Positions 8,468 to 16,661 of a stretch of DNA of 64,000 bases are shown here, piece by piece. The stretch's first letter is position 1. Every line of letters begins with the position of its first letter. The DNA lies in assembly GCA_039198225.1 (NCBI GenBank), contig JBCCTQ010000001.1:62001-126000 (forward strand), read 5' to 3'. The position numbers and the translations under genes are program-made. The DNA is from JASJAR01 sp039198225. Its GTDB lineage: Bacteria > Pseudomonadota > Alphaproteobacteria > Rhodobacterales > Rhodobacteraceae. Under the pieces are notes generated by a model. The model saw only the letters and a program-made list of their open reading frames with translations, did no database searches and was not told the DNA's origin.

Positions 8468-9490
8468 TCACACCTGATGGGCGCCGAAATTGCGCGCGGT
8501 GTCGTGGAAGACCGCGTGGAGATGCTGGGGCTGATTCCGAAGCGTCGCAAACTCAATCAACATATTCGCCCCGGTGATGCGGTAATAGATCGAGCCCTCC
8601 ATTGATCCGCCGCCCCAGGCAAAGCGCATCCCGTCGAAGTCTTCGCCGCGGATCCGCGCGTCTTGGATGCGCGCTAGGGGCCGGGGCAAAACCTCGCTTG
8701 TGTAGACTTCGATCAGACGACGCGCCATGTCCGCTTGGCCTTGGCTGAGGTCGCCCAACGGCACACCGGCAAGTTGGCGCGCCACGTCGACCTCCCGGCC
8801 TCGGACCGACTGAATATTGCCGGGCGAATTGTCCCAAACCAAGGCTGCGCGTCGGGTGGCACCGTCCAGATCGGAGAAAAGGGCCCGGCCAAGCGTCTCT
8901 TCTTCCTGCAGAACCACGAGGCCGCGATGGGGGCCTGAGGGCACCGTATTGGGCTCCGAGGAAAACGCACTGGGCGTCGTCGAAATCACCTCATCGTCCA
9001 GGAGCGTGAAGGTCAGCGACAGGTGGTGCCCTTCCCAACGCCAGGCCCAGGGCCCCGTCGCGCTCGGGGTGCCATAGATCTGCACGGAGAAACGTTCGCG
9101 GTTCCGGTCAGGCGATCCTTTGCTCCATTCGTCCCGGAGGATGTCCTGCTGGAGCATGATGTTGAGCGCTTTTTCGAGACCGAAGGCGTTGGTGCCCGTG
9201 GCCAGAAGATCGAGTGCGAGGTCTTTTTCGCTGGCACTCATGTTTTCCAAAGCAAGACCCGGGGCAGGGGAAGACCCGAGCATGAAGTTCCAGCCGCGGC
9301 GCTGTTGCGTGGCAAAGCCGAAGGTCGCACGATCGCGTTTCGGCTGATCGAGGCCAGCCAGAAAGGCCAAGGCGCGTTCGCGCATCGCGGGGCCGACATC
9401 GCCCGATTGGGCGACGACGGAGCGGGGAAGGGCGGCGGCTATTCCGGCCGCTACGCCCGTTGCAAGAAATTTCCGGCGGGGACGGTCCAT
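8468..9490 (-). CDS. Tat-exported DUF3500 family protein
   Basis: A 340-residue protein with a twin-arginine signal peptide (RPRRKFLATGVAAGIAAALP, likely cleaved after VVAQ), so it is probably folded before export to the periplasm. The mature part matches DUF3500, a family without a known reaction. It has several conserved tryptophan/aromatic stretches (RWEGHHLSL, RFAWGG) and a C-terminal His-rich FHDTARNFGAHQ. It converges on the upstream dehydrogenase gene with only 15 bases between the stops. A link to the sugar operon is not shown. Confidence 0.85.
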   Translation of the reverse strand: MDRPRRKFLATGVAAGIAAALPRSVVAQSGDVGPAMRERALAFLAGLDQPKRDRATFGFATQQRRGWNFMLGSSPAPGLALENMSASEKDLALDLLATGTNAFGLEKALNIMLQQDILRDEWSKGSPDRNRERFSVQIYGTPSATGPWAWRWEGHHLSLTFTLLDDEVISTTPSAFSSEPNTVPSGPHRGLVVLQEEETLGRALFSDLDGATRRAALVWDNSPGNIQSVRGREVDVARQLAGVPLGDLSQGQADMARRLIEVYTSEVLPRPLARIQDARIRGEDFDGMRFAWGGGSMEGSIYYRITGANMLIEFATLRNQPQHLHAVFHDTARNFGAHQV

Positions 9491-9588
9491 GGCGGGTCTC
9501 CTGTCGCTCCGAATGCCTCACACTAGTATGGGGTCGAGCGGTCCTTCCGCCAAATCACATCGCGGGTAATCGCCAAAGTTTGGTGACC

Positions 9589-10794
9589 TCAGGCGAGGAA
9601 ATACCGCGAATGGATCGGCAAAAGTGCGGCCCCCACCGACCGAGCGGTCGGCCCCACCGTCGCCGCGCCAATCGCGGGCTTTTCGATGCCTTTGAGGTCG
9701 AGCTTTCTAAGGCTCTCCTGGGTGGCCGCGCTCAAGTCCTCGCGCACCTCTGTCGGCAGTGCCCCATCGATCAGCACCGTTTCTATTTCCACCACCGAGG
9801 TCACCGATGCCGCAGCAATCGCGAGGTATCGGCTTGTTTCCTCTATCCAAGGATCGACCAGGGATTGGAAGTCCTGCCAGCTCGAATGAGTGTCTCGAAG
9901 GGCGTTCGGATCAATACCCGCCGCAATAACCGCCCGTTCAAGCACGTGGAGCGAGGCCACGTTAAGAAGCTGGGTCATCCCTCCGCCGGGCTTGGGCACC
10001 AAAAGCGATCCGAAAGCGGCGGCATTGCCATAGGCACCGGTGACCACCTTGCTGTTTAAGACGAGCCCGCCGCCGACAAAGGCGCCGATAAAGAAATACG
10101 CAAAGTCGCTAAACTCGCTGCCCCGGCCCAAGAGATGCTCGGCCACACAGGCCGAGGTCACATCGTTTTCCAGCGTTGCCTCCACACCGGCTTCGGCGGC
10201 CACGAGCTCGGCAATGTCGAGGTCACGCCAGGCCCGCATAGCCCCTTCTGGTGCGTCGACGATCTCAAGCCAATTCCAAAGCTCGTTCGGCAGGCCAACT
10301 CCAATCCCGACGACAAGTTCTTTTGCTCCCGGGTTCGCAACGGCGATGCTCTCGATCCCGGTTTTGAGGAATGCGAGCACATCCGGAATAATCGGATAGC
10401 GGTAAGAGACGGTCCGCCGGTCAAGTTGTCGCCCGGTAAAATCGACGAGCACCAGCTCTGCCGCACGCCGCCCGATATTGAGCCCGAGAGCCAGGGCGCC
10501 GTTAGGATTGAGCGCCATCGGCACCGACGGTTTTCCAACCTTGCCCCGAATGGTTTCACCGCGGTTCAGGAGACGCTCACCTTCGAGAGCACGAATGATA
10601 TTGGACACCGTTTGAGCCGACAGGCTCGAACGCCGCGCAATCTCGGCACTCGACAGGGCTCCATGGCGCCGGATCAACGACAGAACGACACGGGCATTCT
10701 GGTCGCGGAGGCCAGACTGATTGCTGCCGCCTTCCGGATCCTTGATTAAAGAATCGCCTTGAATCAAAGCGTTACTTGCTCCTTCGGCGGGCAT
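9589..10794 (-). CDS. frcR: ROK-family transcriptional repressor (FrcR-like)
   Basis: A 401-residue regulator. An N-terminal winged helix-turn-helix (GALSSAEIARRSSLSAQTVSNIIR) is followed by a ROK sugar-kinase-like domain. The ATG at 10794 is preferred; GTG 10800 and TTG 10821 are in-frame alternatives, and the TTG would lie almost inside the operator. It is transcribed divergently from the fructose-type binding protein gene, the arrangement expected of a local repressor, and a perfect palindrome lies between them. The kinase active-site DxGxT-type motif is not obvious, so it is probably a pure regulator. The symbol rests on context and ROK family. Confidence 0.8.
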   Translation of the reverse strand: MPAEGASNALIQGDSLIKDPEGGSNQSGLRDQNARVVLSLIRRHGALSSAEIARRSSLSAQTVSNIIRALEGERLLNRGETIRGKVGKPSVPMALNPNGALALGLNIGRRAAELVLVDFTGRQLDRRTVSYRYPIIPDVLAFLKTGIESIAVANPGAKELVVGIGVGLPNELWNWLEIVDAPEGAMRAWRDLDIAELVAAEAGVEATLENDVTSACVAEHLLGRGSEFSDFAYFFIGAFVGGGLVLNSKVVTGAYGNAAAFGSLLVPKPGGGMTQLLNVASLHVLERAVIAAGIDPNALRDTHSSWQDFQSLVDPWIEETSRYLAIAAASVTSVVEIETVLIDGALPTEVREDLSAATQESLRKLDLKGIEKPAIGAATVGPTARSVGAALLPIHSRYFLA

Positions 10795-10824
10795 TTTCAC
10801 CGTGGATGCGCGCCAAGTCAATTT

Positions 10825-10843
10825 ATAAATAAACTTTATTTAT
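10825..10843. promoter_or_regulatory. Perfect AT-rich palindrome, likely ROK operator
   Basis: A perfect inverted repeat ATAAATAAA-C-TTTATTTAT (9-1-9) stands out in GC-rich surroundings between the divergent ROK gene and frcB. A TTGACG box follows at 10847-10852 and could be the -35 element of frcB. Several ROK proteins (XylR, NagC, Mlc) bind AT-rich dyads of this type. The assignment to this repressor is inference from position. Confidence 0.7.
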
Positions 10844-10924
10844 TTATTGACGGCCCTCAAAAAACGGCGCTACCAAAGGATGCCCGGGCGTCGAATCGTC
10901 GGGGCGTCTAAGGGAGGAAATTTC

Positions 10925-11935
10925 ATGAAAAAACTGCTACTCAGCACCGTGCTGGCGAGCTTCGCCATGGGCGGCGCCGCGATGGCCGACACGACCGTCT
11001 GCCTCATCACAAAAACTGACACAAACCCCTTCTTCGTCAAAATGAAGGAAGGCGCCACGGCCAAAGCTGAAGAGCTTGGCATGACGCTGAAATCTTTTGC
11101 CGGGAAGGTTGACGGCGACCATGAGACCCAGGTCCAGGCGATTGAGACCTGCATTGCTGACGGAGCGAAGGGCATCCTTCTGACCGCGTCTGACACGTCG
11201 TCCATCGTGCCAGCCGTGGAACAGGCCCGCGACAACGGGCTTGTGGTCATCGCTCTTGATACGCCGCTCGAGCCTATCGACGCAGCGGACGCGACATTTG
11301 CCACCGACAACTTCCTCGCCGGGAAGCTCATCGGGGAATGGGCACGGGCACAGCTCGGCGACGCGGCCGACAGCGCCAAAATCGCCACGCTCGACCTTGC
11401 GGTCAGCCAGCCAACCGTCGACGTTCTCCGGAACCAGGGCTTCCTCGAAGGCTTTGGCATCGACTTGGCAGACCCCAATGTCATCGGAGATGAAAGCGAT
11501 CCCCGGCTCGTCGGCAGCGACGTGACCCAGGGCAACGAAGAAGGTGGTCGCCGGGCGATGGAAAACCTCCTCGCTAAGGACCCAACGATCAATGTGGTTC
11601 ACACGATCAATGAACCGGCCGCCGCCGGCGCCTATGAAGCGCTGAAAGCGATCGGGCGTGAAAACGAAGTGCTGATCGTATCGGTCGATGGCGGTTGCCC
11701 GGGTGTCCAGAACGTCGCCGACGGTGTGATCGGCGCCACGTCCCAGCAATATCCGCTCTTGATGGCTGCACTCGGCGTCGAAGCGGTCAAGAATTGGGCC
11801 GATAGCGGTGAAAAGCCCGCAACGACCCCGGGCAAAGATTTCTTTGACACCGGCGTCGCCCTTGTGACCGATCAACCCGCCGACGGGGTGGAGTCGATCT
11901 CTGTGGCAGAAGGCACCGATCTCTGCTGGGGCTAA
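10925..11935 (+). CDS. frcB: Fructose-type ABC transporter substrate-binding protein
   Basis: A 336-residue periplasmic binding protein with a signal peptide (MKKLLLSTVLASFAMGGAAMA, cleavage before DTTVCL). The mature sequence closely recalls FrcB of Sinorhizobium: CLITKTDTNPFFVKMKEGA near the start, DTPLEP, ATFATDN, NVVHTINEPAAAGAYEAL and the C-terminal CWG. The ATG at 10925 follows AAGGGAGGAAA; an in-frame ORF from 10847 is rejected. It is followed by a strong hairpin and then the permease. The ligand is probably fructose, perhaps also mannose or ribose as in the characterised homologue. Confidence 0.92.
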   Translation: MKKLLLSTVLASFAMGGAAMADTTVCLITKTDTNPFFVKMKEGATAKAEELGMTLKSFAGKVDGDHETQVQAIETCIADGAKGILLTASDTSSIVPAVEQARDNGLVVIALDTPLEPIDAADATFATDNFLAGKLIGEWARAQLGDAADSAKIATLDLAVSQPTVDVLRNQGFLEGFGIDLADPNVIGDESDPRLVGSDVTQGNEEGGRRAMENLLAKDPTINVVHTINEPAAAGAYEALKAIGRENEVLIVSVDGGCPGVQNVADGVIGATSQQYPLLMAALGVEAVKNWADSGEKPATTPGKDFFDTGVALVTDQPADGVESISVAEGTDLCWG

Positions 11936-11946
11936 ACTGACCCCGA

Positions 11947-11972
11947 GGCGAAGGGCGACCCAGCCCTTCGCC
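11947..11972 (+). other. Hairpin between frcB and frcC
   Basis: A perfect ten-pair inverted repeat, GGCGAAGGGC / GCCCTTCGCC with loop GACCCA, starts 11 bases after the frcB stop. No T-run follows, so complete termination is unlikely. Such elements typically protect the binding-protein message or reduce downstream expression. Confidence 0.65.
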
Positions 11973-12037
11973 CCTCAACATCATGGGAAAAACGTCAATC
12001 CAGCGGACGCCTCGCGTCTGTGGGGGAGGGAGATGAC

Positions 12038-13129
12038 ATGGCCCAGACCGATCAAAACGCCGACGATTTCGAAGCCGCCGCAAACCGCGCTGAGGCGGTT
12101 GCGGAGTTCGATGACGGGCGGAAGGGATTTGTCGGCCGGATCCAACACATACTCCATGTGAACCCCTCATTCGTGCCGTTGATCGTTCTTCTTGCCTCGA
12201 TCACGGTCTTCGGCCTCCTTCTCGGGTCACGCTTTTTCTCGCCTTTCGCACTTACTCTGATCCTCCAGCAAGTCGCCATCGTCGGCATCGTGGCGTCAGC
12301 GCAATCGCTGGTGATCCTCACCGCCGGGATCGACCTTTCCGTTGGTGCTATCGCCGTCCTGTCCTCCGTCATCATGGGTCAGTTCACCTTCCGCTATGGC
12401 GTTCCGGTTGAGCTTTCGGTGCTTGTGGGCCTCGCGTTCGGCACCGCCATCGGCTATCTGAACGGCTGGCTTGTGGCCGTGATGAAGCTCCCGCCTTTTA
12501 TTGTCACGTTGGGCATGTGGCAGATCGTGTTGGCGGCCAACTTCCTTTATTCGGCCAATGAAACGATCCGGAGCCAGGATATCGAGGCAAACGCGCCTTT
12601 CCTTCAGTTCCTCGGCACGACCTTCAAAATCGGGGCCGATGCGGATGGTCGCGGAGGGGCGACCTTTACCTACGGGGTGGTCTTCATGGTCCTCCTCGTT
12701 CTCATATTGGCTTACGTCCTTCGCCACACGGCCTGGGGCCGCCATGTCTACGCGGTGGGTGACGACCCCGATGCGGCGGAGCTTTCGGGCGTCAACGTCA
12801 AGGGGACGCTCATCTCGGTCTATGCCATGGCGGGGCTTATCTGCGCTTTTGCAGGTTGGGCCCTAATCGGTCGGATTGGCTCGGTCTCGCCGACAAGTGG
12901 CCAGCTTCTCAACATTGAGAGCATCACTGCTGTTGTGATCGGAGGGATCTCGCTCTTTGGCGGGCGGGGGTCGATCCTCGGCACGTTCTTCGGAGCCCTC
13001 ATCGTCGGGGTCTTCACCCTGGGCCTCCGCCTCGCGGGCGCAGACGCTCAATGGACATTCCTTCTCATCGGCGTCTTGATCATCGCGGCCGTCGCCGTGG
13101 ACCAATGGATCAGAAAGGTGTCCGCATGA
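12038..13129 (+). CDS. frcC: Fructose-type ABC transporter permease
   Basis: A 363-residue inner-membrane permease of the RbsC/FrcC family with 8-10 hydrophobic helices after a hydrophilic N-terminal tail of about 40 residues. Family motifs are visible: SAQSLVILTAGIDLSVGA, YAVGDDPDAAELSGV and VVIGGISLFGGRGSI. The ATG at 12038 follows GGGAGGGAG; an upstream in-frame start at 12020 is less likely. It overlaps frcA by four bases. A single permease gene implies a homodimeric channel. Confidence 0.92.
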   Translation: MAQTDQNADDFEAAANRAEAVAEFDDGRKGFVGRIQHILHVNPSFVPLIVLLASITVFGLLLGSRFFSPFALTLILQQVAIVGIVASAQSLVILTAGIDLSVGAIAVLSSVIMGQFTFRYGVPVELSVLVGLAFGTAIGYLNGWLVAVMKLPPFIVTLGMWQIVLAANFLYSANETIRSQDIEANAPFLQFLGTTFKIGADADGRGGATFTYGVVFMVLLVLILAYVLRHTAWGRHVYAVGDDPDAAELSGVNVKGTLISVYAMAGLICAFAGWALIGRIGSVSPTSGQLLNIESITAVVIGGISLFGGRGSILGTFFGALIVGVFTLGLRLAGADAQWTFLLIGVLIIAAVAVDQWIRKVSA

Positions 13130-13905
13130 CGACCGAACCCATTCTCAAAGGCCGGAACCTCGTGAAACGCTACGGCAAGGTCACCGCGCTCGACCATTGC
13201 GACTTTGATCTAATGCCGGGGGAGATCCTCGCCGTGATCGGCGATAACGGAGCCGGTAAGTCGACCTTGATCAAAGCCATCTCGGGCGCGGTCGTCCCCG
13301 ATGAAGGAGAGATCTGGCTCGAAGGCCAACCGGTGCGCTTTAGCTCGCCCATCGAGGCGCGGGAGCACGGGATCGAGACGGTGTACCAGACCTTGGCCAT
13401 GTCACCTGCGTTGTCGATTGCCGATAACATGTTCATGGGTCGCGAAATCCGCCGCTCCGGTGTGATGGGAAGTGTTTTTCGGATGCTCGACCGGCCGGCG
13501 ATGGAGAAATTCGCCCGCGACAAGCTGAGCGAGTTGGGCCTGATGACGATCCAGAACATCAACCAGGCGGTCGAAACCCTCTCGGGCGGCCAGCGCCAGG
13601 GCGTTGCGGTGGCACGCGCCGCCGCCTTCGGTTCGAAGGTGATCATCCTCGATGAGCCCACGGCCGCCCTCGGGGTCAAGGAAAGCCGCCGGGTTCTGGA
13701 ATTGATCCTCGACGTGAAGTCGCGGGGCATCCCGATCATCCTGATCAGCCACAACATGCCCCATGTTTTCGAAGTCGCCGACCGGATCCATGTGCACCGT
13801 TTGGGCCGGCGGCTTTGCGTGATCGACCCGAAAGATCATGCCATGTCGGACGCGGTGGCCTATATGACGGGGGCCAAGGTCCCAGACACCGATTTGGCGG
13901 CCTAA
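13126..13905 (+). CDS. frcA: Fructose-type ABC transporter ATP-binding protein (single domain)
   Basis: A 259-residue ATPase with Walker A GDNGAGKST, signature LSGGQRQGV, Walker B VIILDEPTAALGVKE and H-loop ISHNMPHVF. It is a single-domain protein like FrcA, unlike the double-domain RbsA/AraG type. The start overlaps frcC as ATGA. The fructokinase gene (frcK) that follows in Sinorhizobium is absent; the next gene is an acyl-CoA-synthetase-like enzyme. Confidence 0.92.
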   Translation: MTTEPILKGRNLVKRYGKVTALDHCDFDLMPGEILAVIGDNGAGKSTLIKAISGAVVPDEGEIWLEGQPVRFSSPIEAREHGIETVYQTLAMSPALSIADNMFMGREIRRSGVMGSVFRMLDRPAMEKFARDKLSELGLMTIQNINQAVETLSGGQRQGVAVARAAAFGSKVIILDEPTAALGVKESRRVLELILDVKSRGIPIILISHNMPHVFEVADRIHVHRLGRRLCVIDPKDHAMSDAVAYMTGAKVPDTDLAA

Positions 13906-14007
13906 GATCCGCCAAAAACAAGGCGTCCTAATGGGCTAAACCCGTTGAGGTCAAAGGTAAAAGCGCTATCTCAACCGGTATCGGCGGAGCGAGAGGGAGG
14001 GCGCGGT

Positions 14008-15546
14008 ATGTCGGACAGTGTGAAGTCACTTATTAAGGGTCATCCGAAGGATGCGAGGGCTATCGGAGCCCCCGATCGGCCTTGGCTCACCTATGGAGGT
14101 CTGGTCGATCTTTCGGTGAAAGTGGCCGCCGCGCTTCATGGTGCTGGCATCGGCCGGGGTGACCGGGTGGCCATCGTTCTTCCCAACGGCCCCGAAATGG
14201 CCGCAGCGTTCTTCACGATTGCCCAGGCTGCAGTGACAGCACCCTTGAACCCCGCCTACCGCGAAGAAGAACTCGCCTTCTACCTCGAAGACCTAAAGGC
14301 CAAGGCGATCGTTTTGGCCGAAGGATACGATGGTCCGGCGGCCGCGGCGGCTAAAGGGCTCGGCATTTCGATCCTGAGGCTTGCGGCCGACCCTTCGGGC
14401 CCTGCTGGGTCTTTCACGCTTTCCGGCGGAACCGGCGGGACGGCTGACACAGCGTCGCCGGAGCCAAACGACGTGGCACTCATCCTCCACACCTCGGGCA
14501 CCACCTCGCGGCCAAAAATTGTTCCTCTTCTCCAGTCGAATCTCGCCGCCTCGGCCGGAAACATTGCAGCCTCGCTCGACCTCACGCCCGAGGACCGCTG
14601 CCTCAACGTGATGCCTCTGTTCCATATTCATGGGCTGATTGCGGCGGTTCTCTCAACGCTAGCCTCAGGCGGCCAAGTCTGGTGCGCGCCCGGTTTTGAC
14701 GCCCTTCGGTTCTACGGTTGGCTCAAAGACGCGGACCCCACCTGGTACACGGCCGTTCCCACAATGCATCAGGCGCTTTTGGCCCGGGCGCCCCGGAATG
14801 CCGATATCATCGAGGCCGCCCGCCTCCGGTTTCTCCGCTCGTCTTCGGCCTCTCTCCCGGGCCCGGTCATGACCAAACTCGCCGAAACATTCGGCGCCCC
14901 GGTGATCGAAGGCTATGGCATGACCGAAGCGACCCACCAGATGTGTTCCAATCCCTTGCCGCCCCGGTCACAAAAACCGGGGGCGGTTGGTGTCCCCGCT
15001 GGCCCCGAAGTGCGCATCGCACACGAAGCCGACCCGCAGCTCATCGCCTCGACCGATGTCGGTGAAGTGGTCATCTCGGGGCCCAACGTGACGCCGGGCT
15101 ACGAGGGCAATGAGGAGGCCAATGCGAAGAATTTCTTCGAGGCCGATGGCAAGCGGTGGTTTCGAACGGGCGACCAGGGTGCGTTCGATGCAGAAGGCTA
15201 CCTCACGCTGACCGGTCGCTTGAAAGAGATTATTAACCGGGGCGGCGAGAAAGTGAGCCCCCTCGAAGTGGACGGCATATTGTCCGATCATCCGGCCGTG
15301 GCGCAGGCTCTGGTTTTCGCGCTGCCCCACCCCAAACTCGGCGAAGAGGTGGCGGCGGCCATTGTTCTGAACGATGGGGCCGAGGCCACTGAGCGCGAAA
15401 TTCGCGATTTTGCAGCGACGAAACTTGCAGATTTTAAAGTGCCGCGGAAAGTCGTCATCCTGGACGAGATTCCAAAAGGGGCGACCGGGAAGCTCCAGCG
15501 GATCGGGCTCGCAGAGAAACTCGGTCTCGTTGAAAGCGCCGACTGA
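14008..15546 (+). CDS. AMP-dependent acyl-CoA ligase, oxalate-CoA-ligase-like
   Basis: A 512-residue adenylate-forming enzyme that activates a carboxylate to its CoA thioester via an acyl-AMP. The ATP motif is HTSGTTSRPKIVPL, followed by EGYGMTEATHQM (motif A5), the RTGDQG loop and the hinge GRLKEIINRGGEKVSP; the C-terminal catalytic lysine lies in PKGATGKLQR. The Ser in place of Gly in TTSRPK and the KVSPLEVD hinge resemble the AAE3/Pcs60 oxalyl-CoA synthetases. It is preceded by GAGGGAGGGCG. It overlaps the next gene by one base (TGATG). Oxalate as substrate is a moderate-confidence inference; another small acid is possible. Confidence 0.8.
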   Translation: MSDSVKSLIKGHPKDARAIGAPDRPWLTYGGLVDLSVKVAAALHGAGIGRGDRVAIVLPNGPEMAAAFFTIAQAAVTAPLNPAYREEELAFYLEDLKAKAIVLAEGYDGPAAAAAKGLGISILRLAADPSGPAGSFTLSGGTGGTADTASPEPNDVALILHTSGTTSRPKIVPLLQSNLAASAGNIAASLDLTPEDRCLNVMPLFHIHGLIAAVLSTLASGGQVWCAPGFDALRFYGWLKDADPTWYTAVPTMHQALLARAPRNADIIEAARLRFLRSSSASLPGPVMTKLAETFGAPVIEGYGMTEATHQMCSNPLPPRSQKPGAVGVPAGPEVRIAHEADPQLIASTDVGEVVISGPNVTPGYEGNEEANAKNFFEADGKRWFRTGDQGAFDAEGYLTLTGRLKEIINRGGEKVSPLEVDGILSDHPAVAQALVFALPHPKLGEEVAAAIVLNDGAEATEREIRDFAATKLADFKVPRKVVILDEIPKGATGKLQRIGLAEKLGLVESAD

Positions 15547-16529
15547 TGAAAATCTGCATTTTCGGCGCCGGGGCGATCGGCGGCTATATGGGCGCCAAGC
15601 TGGCGGAAGCCGGGGCGGAACTCAGCCTCGTCGCGCGGGGGCCACATCTTGCGGCGATGAAAGAAAAGGGTCTCACGCTCATCGAAGGGGGCGAGGCTAA
15701 GACATTCTCGGTCAAAGCCTCCGACAACCCGGCCGATCTCGGGCCTCAGGATTACGTCGTTATCACGCTGAAAGCCCATTCGGTTCCGCCGGTGGTGGAG
15801 AAACTCCAGCCCCTCGTGGGGGACCAGACGACGTTTGTTTGGGGCGTCAACGGCGTGCCTTGGTGGTATTTTCACAAGATCGGTGGCCCACTCGAAGGGA
15901 CGCGTCTCACTTCGGTCGATCCCGGCAATGTTCAATGGGACGGGCTCGGCCCCGACCGAATGCTCGGCTGCGTGGTCTACCCGGCGGCCGAAGTCTCCGA
16001 ACCCGGGACAGTGACCCATATTGAAGGCAACAGATTCTCTCTCGGCGAGCCCGACGGGTCAAAATCAGACCGGGCGGTGGCCCTTTCAAAGGCCCTGAGC
16101 GAGGCGGGGCTTAAAGCCCCGGTCCGGCCGAAACTCCGGGACGAAATTTGGGTAAAGCTCTGGGGCAACCTCTCGTTCAACCCGATCTCGGCGTTGACGC
16201 ATACCACGCTAGATGTTCTTTGCAACGATCCCGGCACCCGAGAAGTGGCGCGCAATATGATGCTCGAAGCCCAAGAAATTGCTGAAAAGCTCGGTGTGAA
16301 GTTCCCCGTCGATGTGGACCGGCGGATCAAGGGCGGCGCAGAAGTGGGCGCGCACCGGACTTCAATGCTTCAGGATCTCACCCTCGGAAGGCCGATGGAG
16401 ATCGACGCTCTTACAGGTTCCGTCCAAGAGCTCGGCCGAGTGACGGAGACGCCGACGCCGACCATCGATACGGTTTTGGCCTTGGTTCAACTTCGCGCGA
16501 AAGAAGCGGGGCTCTACGCAAGCGCCTGA
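15546..16529 (+). CDS. 2-dehydropantoate 2-reductase family protein (PanE/ApbA)
   Basis: A 327-residue NADPH-dependent reductase. It begins with a Rossmann motif FGAGAIGGYMGAKLAEAG and carries the C-terminal ApbA domain, with the catalytic Lys in KLWGNLSFNPISALT and a downstream HRTSMLQDL motif. Length fits PanE. Many members of the family are not pantothenate enzymes, and cotranslation with an acyl-CoA ligase suggests a catabolic hydroxy/keto-acid role. It converges on the tct operon, with about 130 bases between the stops that contain only short inverted repeats. Confidence 0.82.
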   Translation: MKICIFGAGAIGGYMGAKLAEAGAELSLVARGPHLAAMKEKGLTLIEGGEAKTFSVKASDNPADLGPQDYVVITLKAHSVPPVVEKLQPLVGDQTTFVWGVNGVPWWYFHKIGGPLEGTRLTSVDPGNVQWDGLGPDRMLGCVVYPAAEVSEPGTVTHIEGNRFSLGEPDGSKSDRAVALSKALSEAGLKAPVRPKLRDEIWVKLWGNLSFNPISALTHTTLDVLCNDPGTREVARNMMLEAQEIAEKLGVKFPVDVDRRIKGGAEVGAHRTSMLQDLTLGRPMEIDALTGSVQELGRVTETPTPTIDTVLALVQLRAKEAGLYASA

Positions 16530-16661
16530 GCGTGGTGACCGCTATACGGACCACCCCATGGAGCGCTACCAATGGGTCTCGCGAATTCGTTGGAGTGCGC
16601 TGCGTCCCGGTTCAAGGCTTAGGCAGGATCGTACGTTTGGACCTCAATAGGGTCGTGCGAC

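Noticed and set aside
10937..11875. 312-codon open frame antisense to frcB
   Set aside because: The sense strand encodes an unmistakable FrcB with signal peptide; the antisense protein has no recognisable features.
16530..16661. Bidirectional terminator between the PanE-like gene and tctA
   Set aside because: Short inverted repeats (GTGGT/ACCAC, GGTCG-TG-CGACC) exist, but neither has a T-run on either strand, so a terminator cannot be supported.
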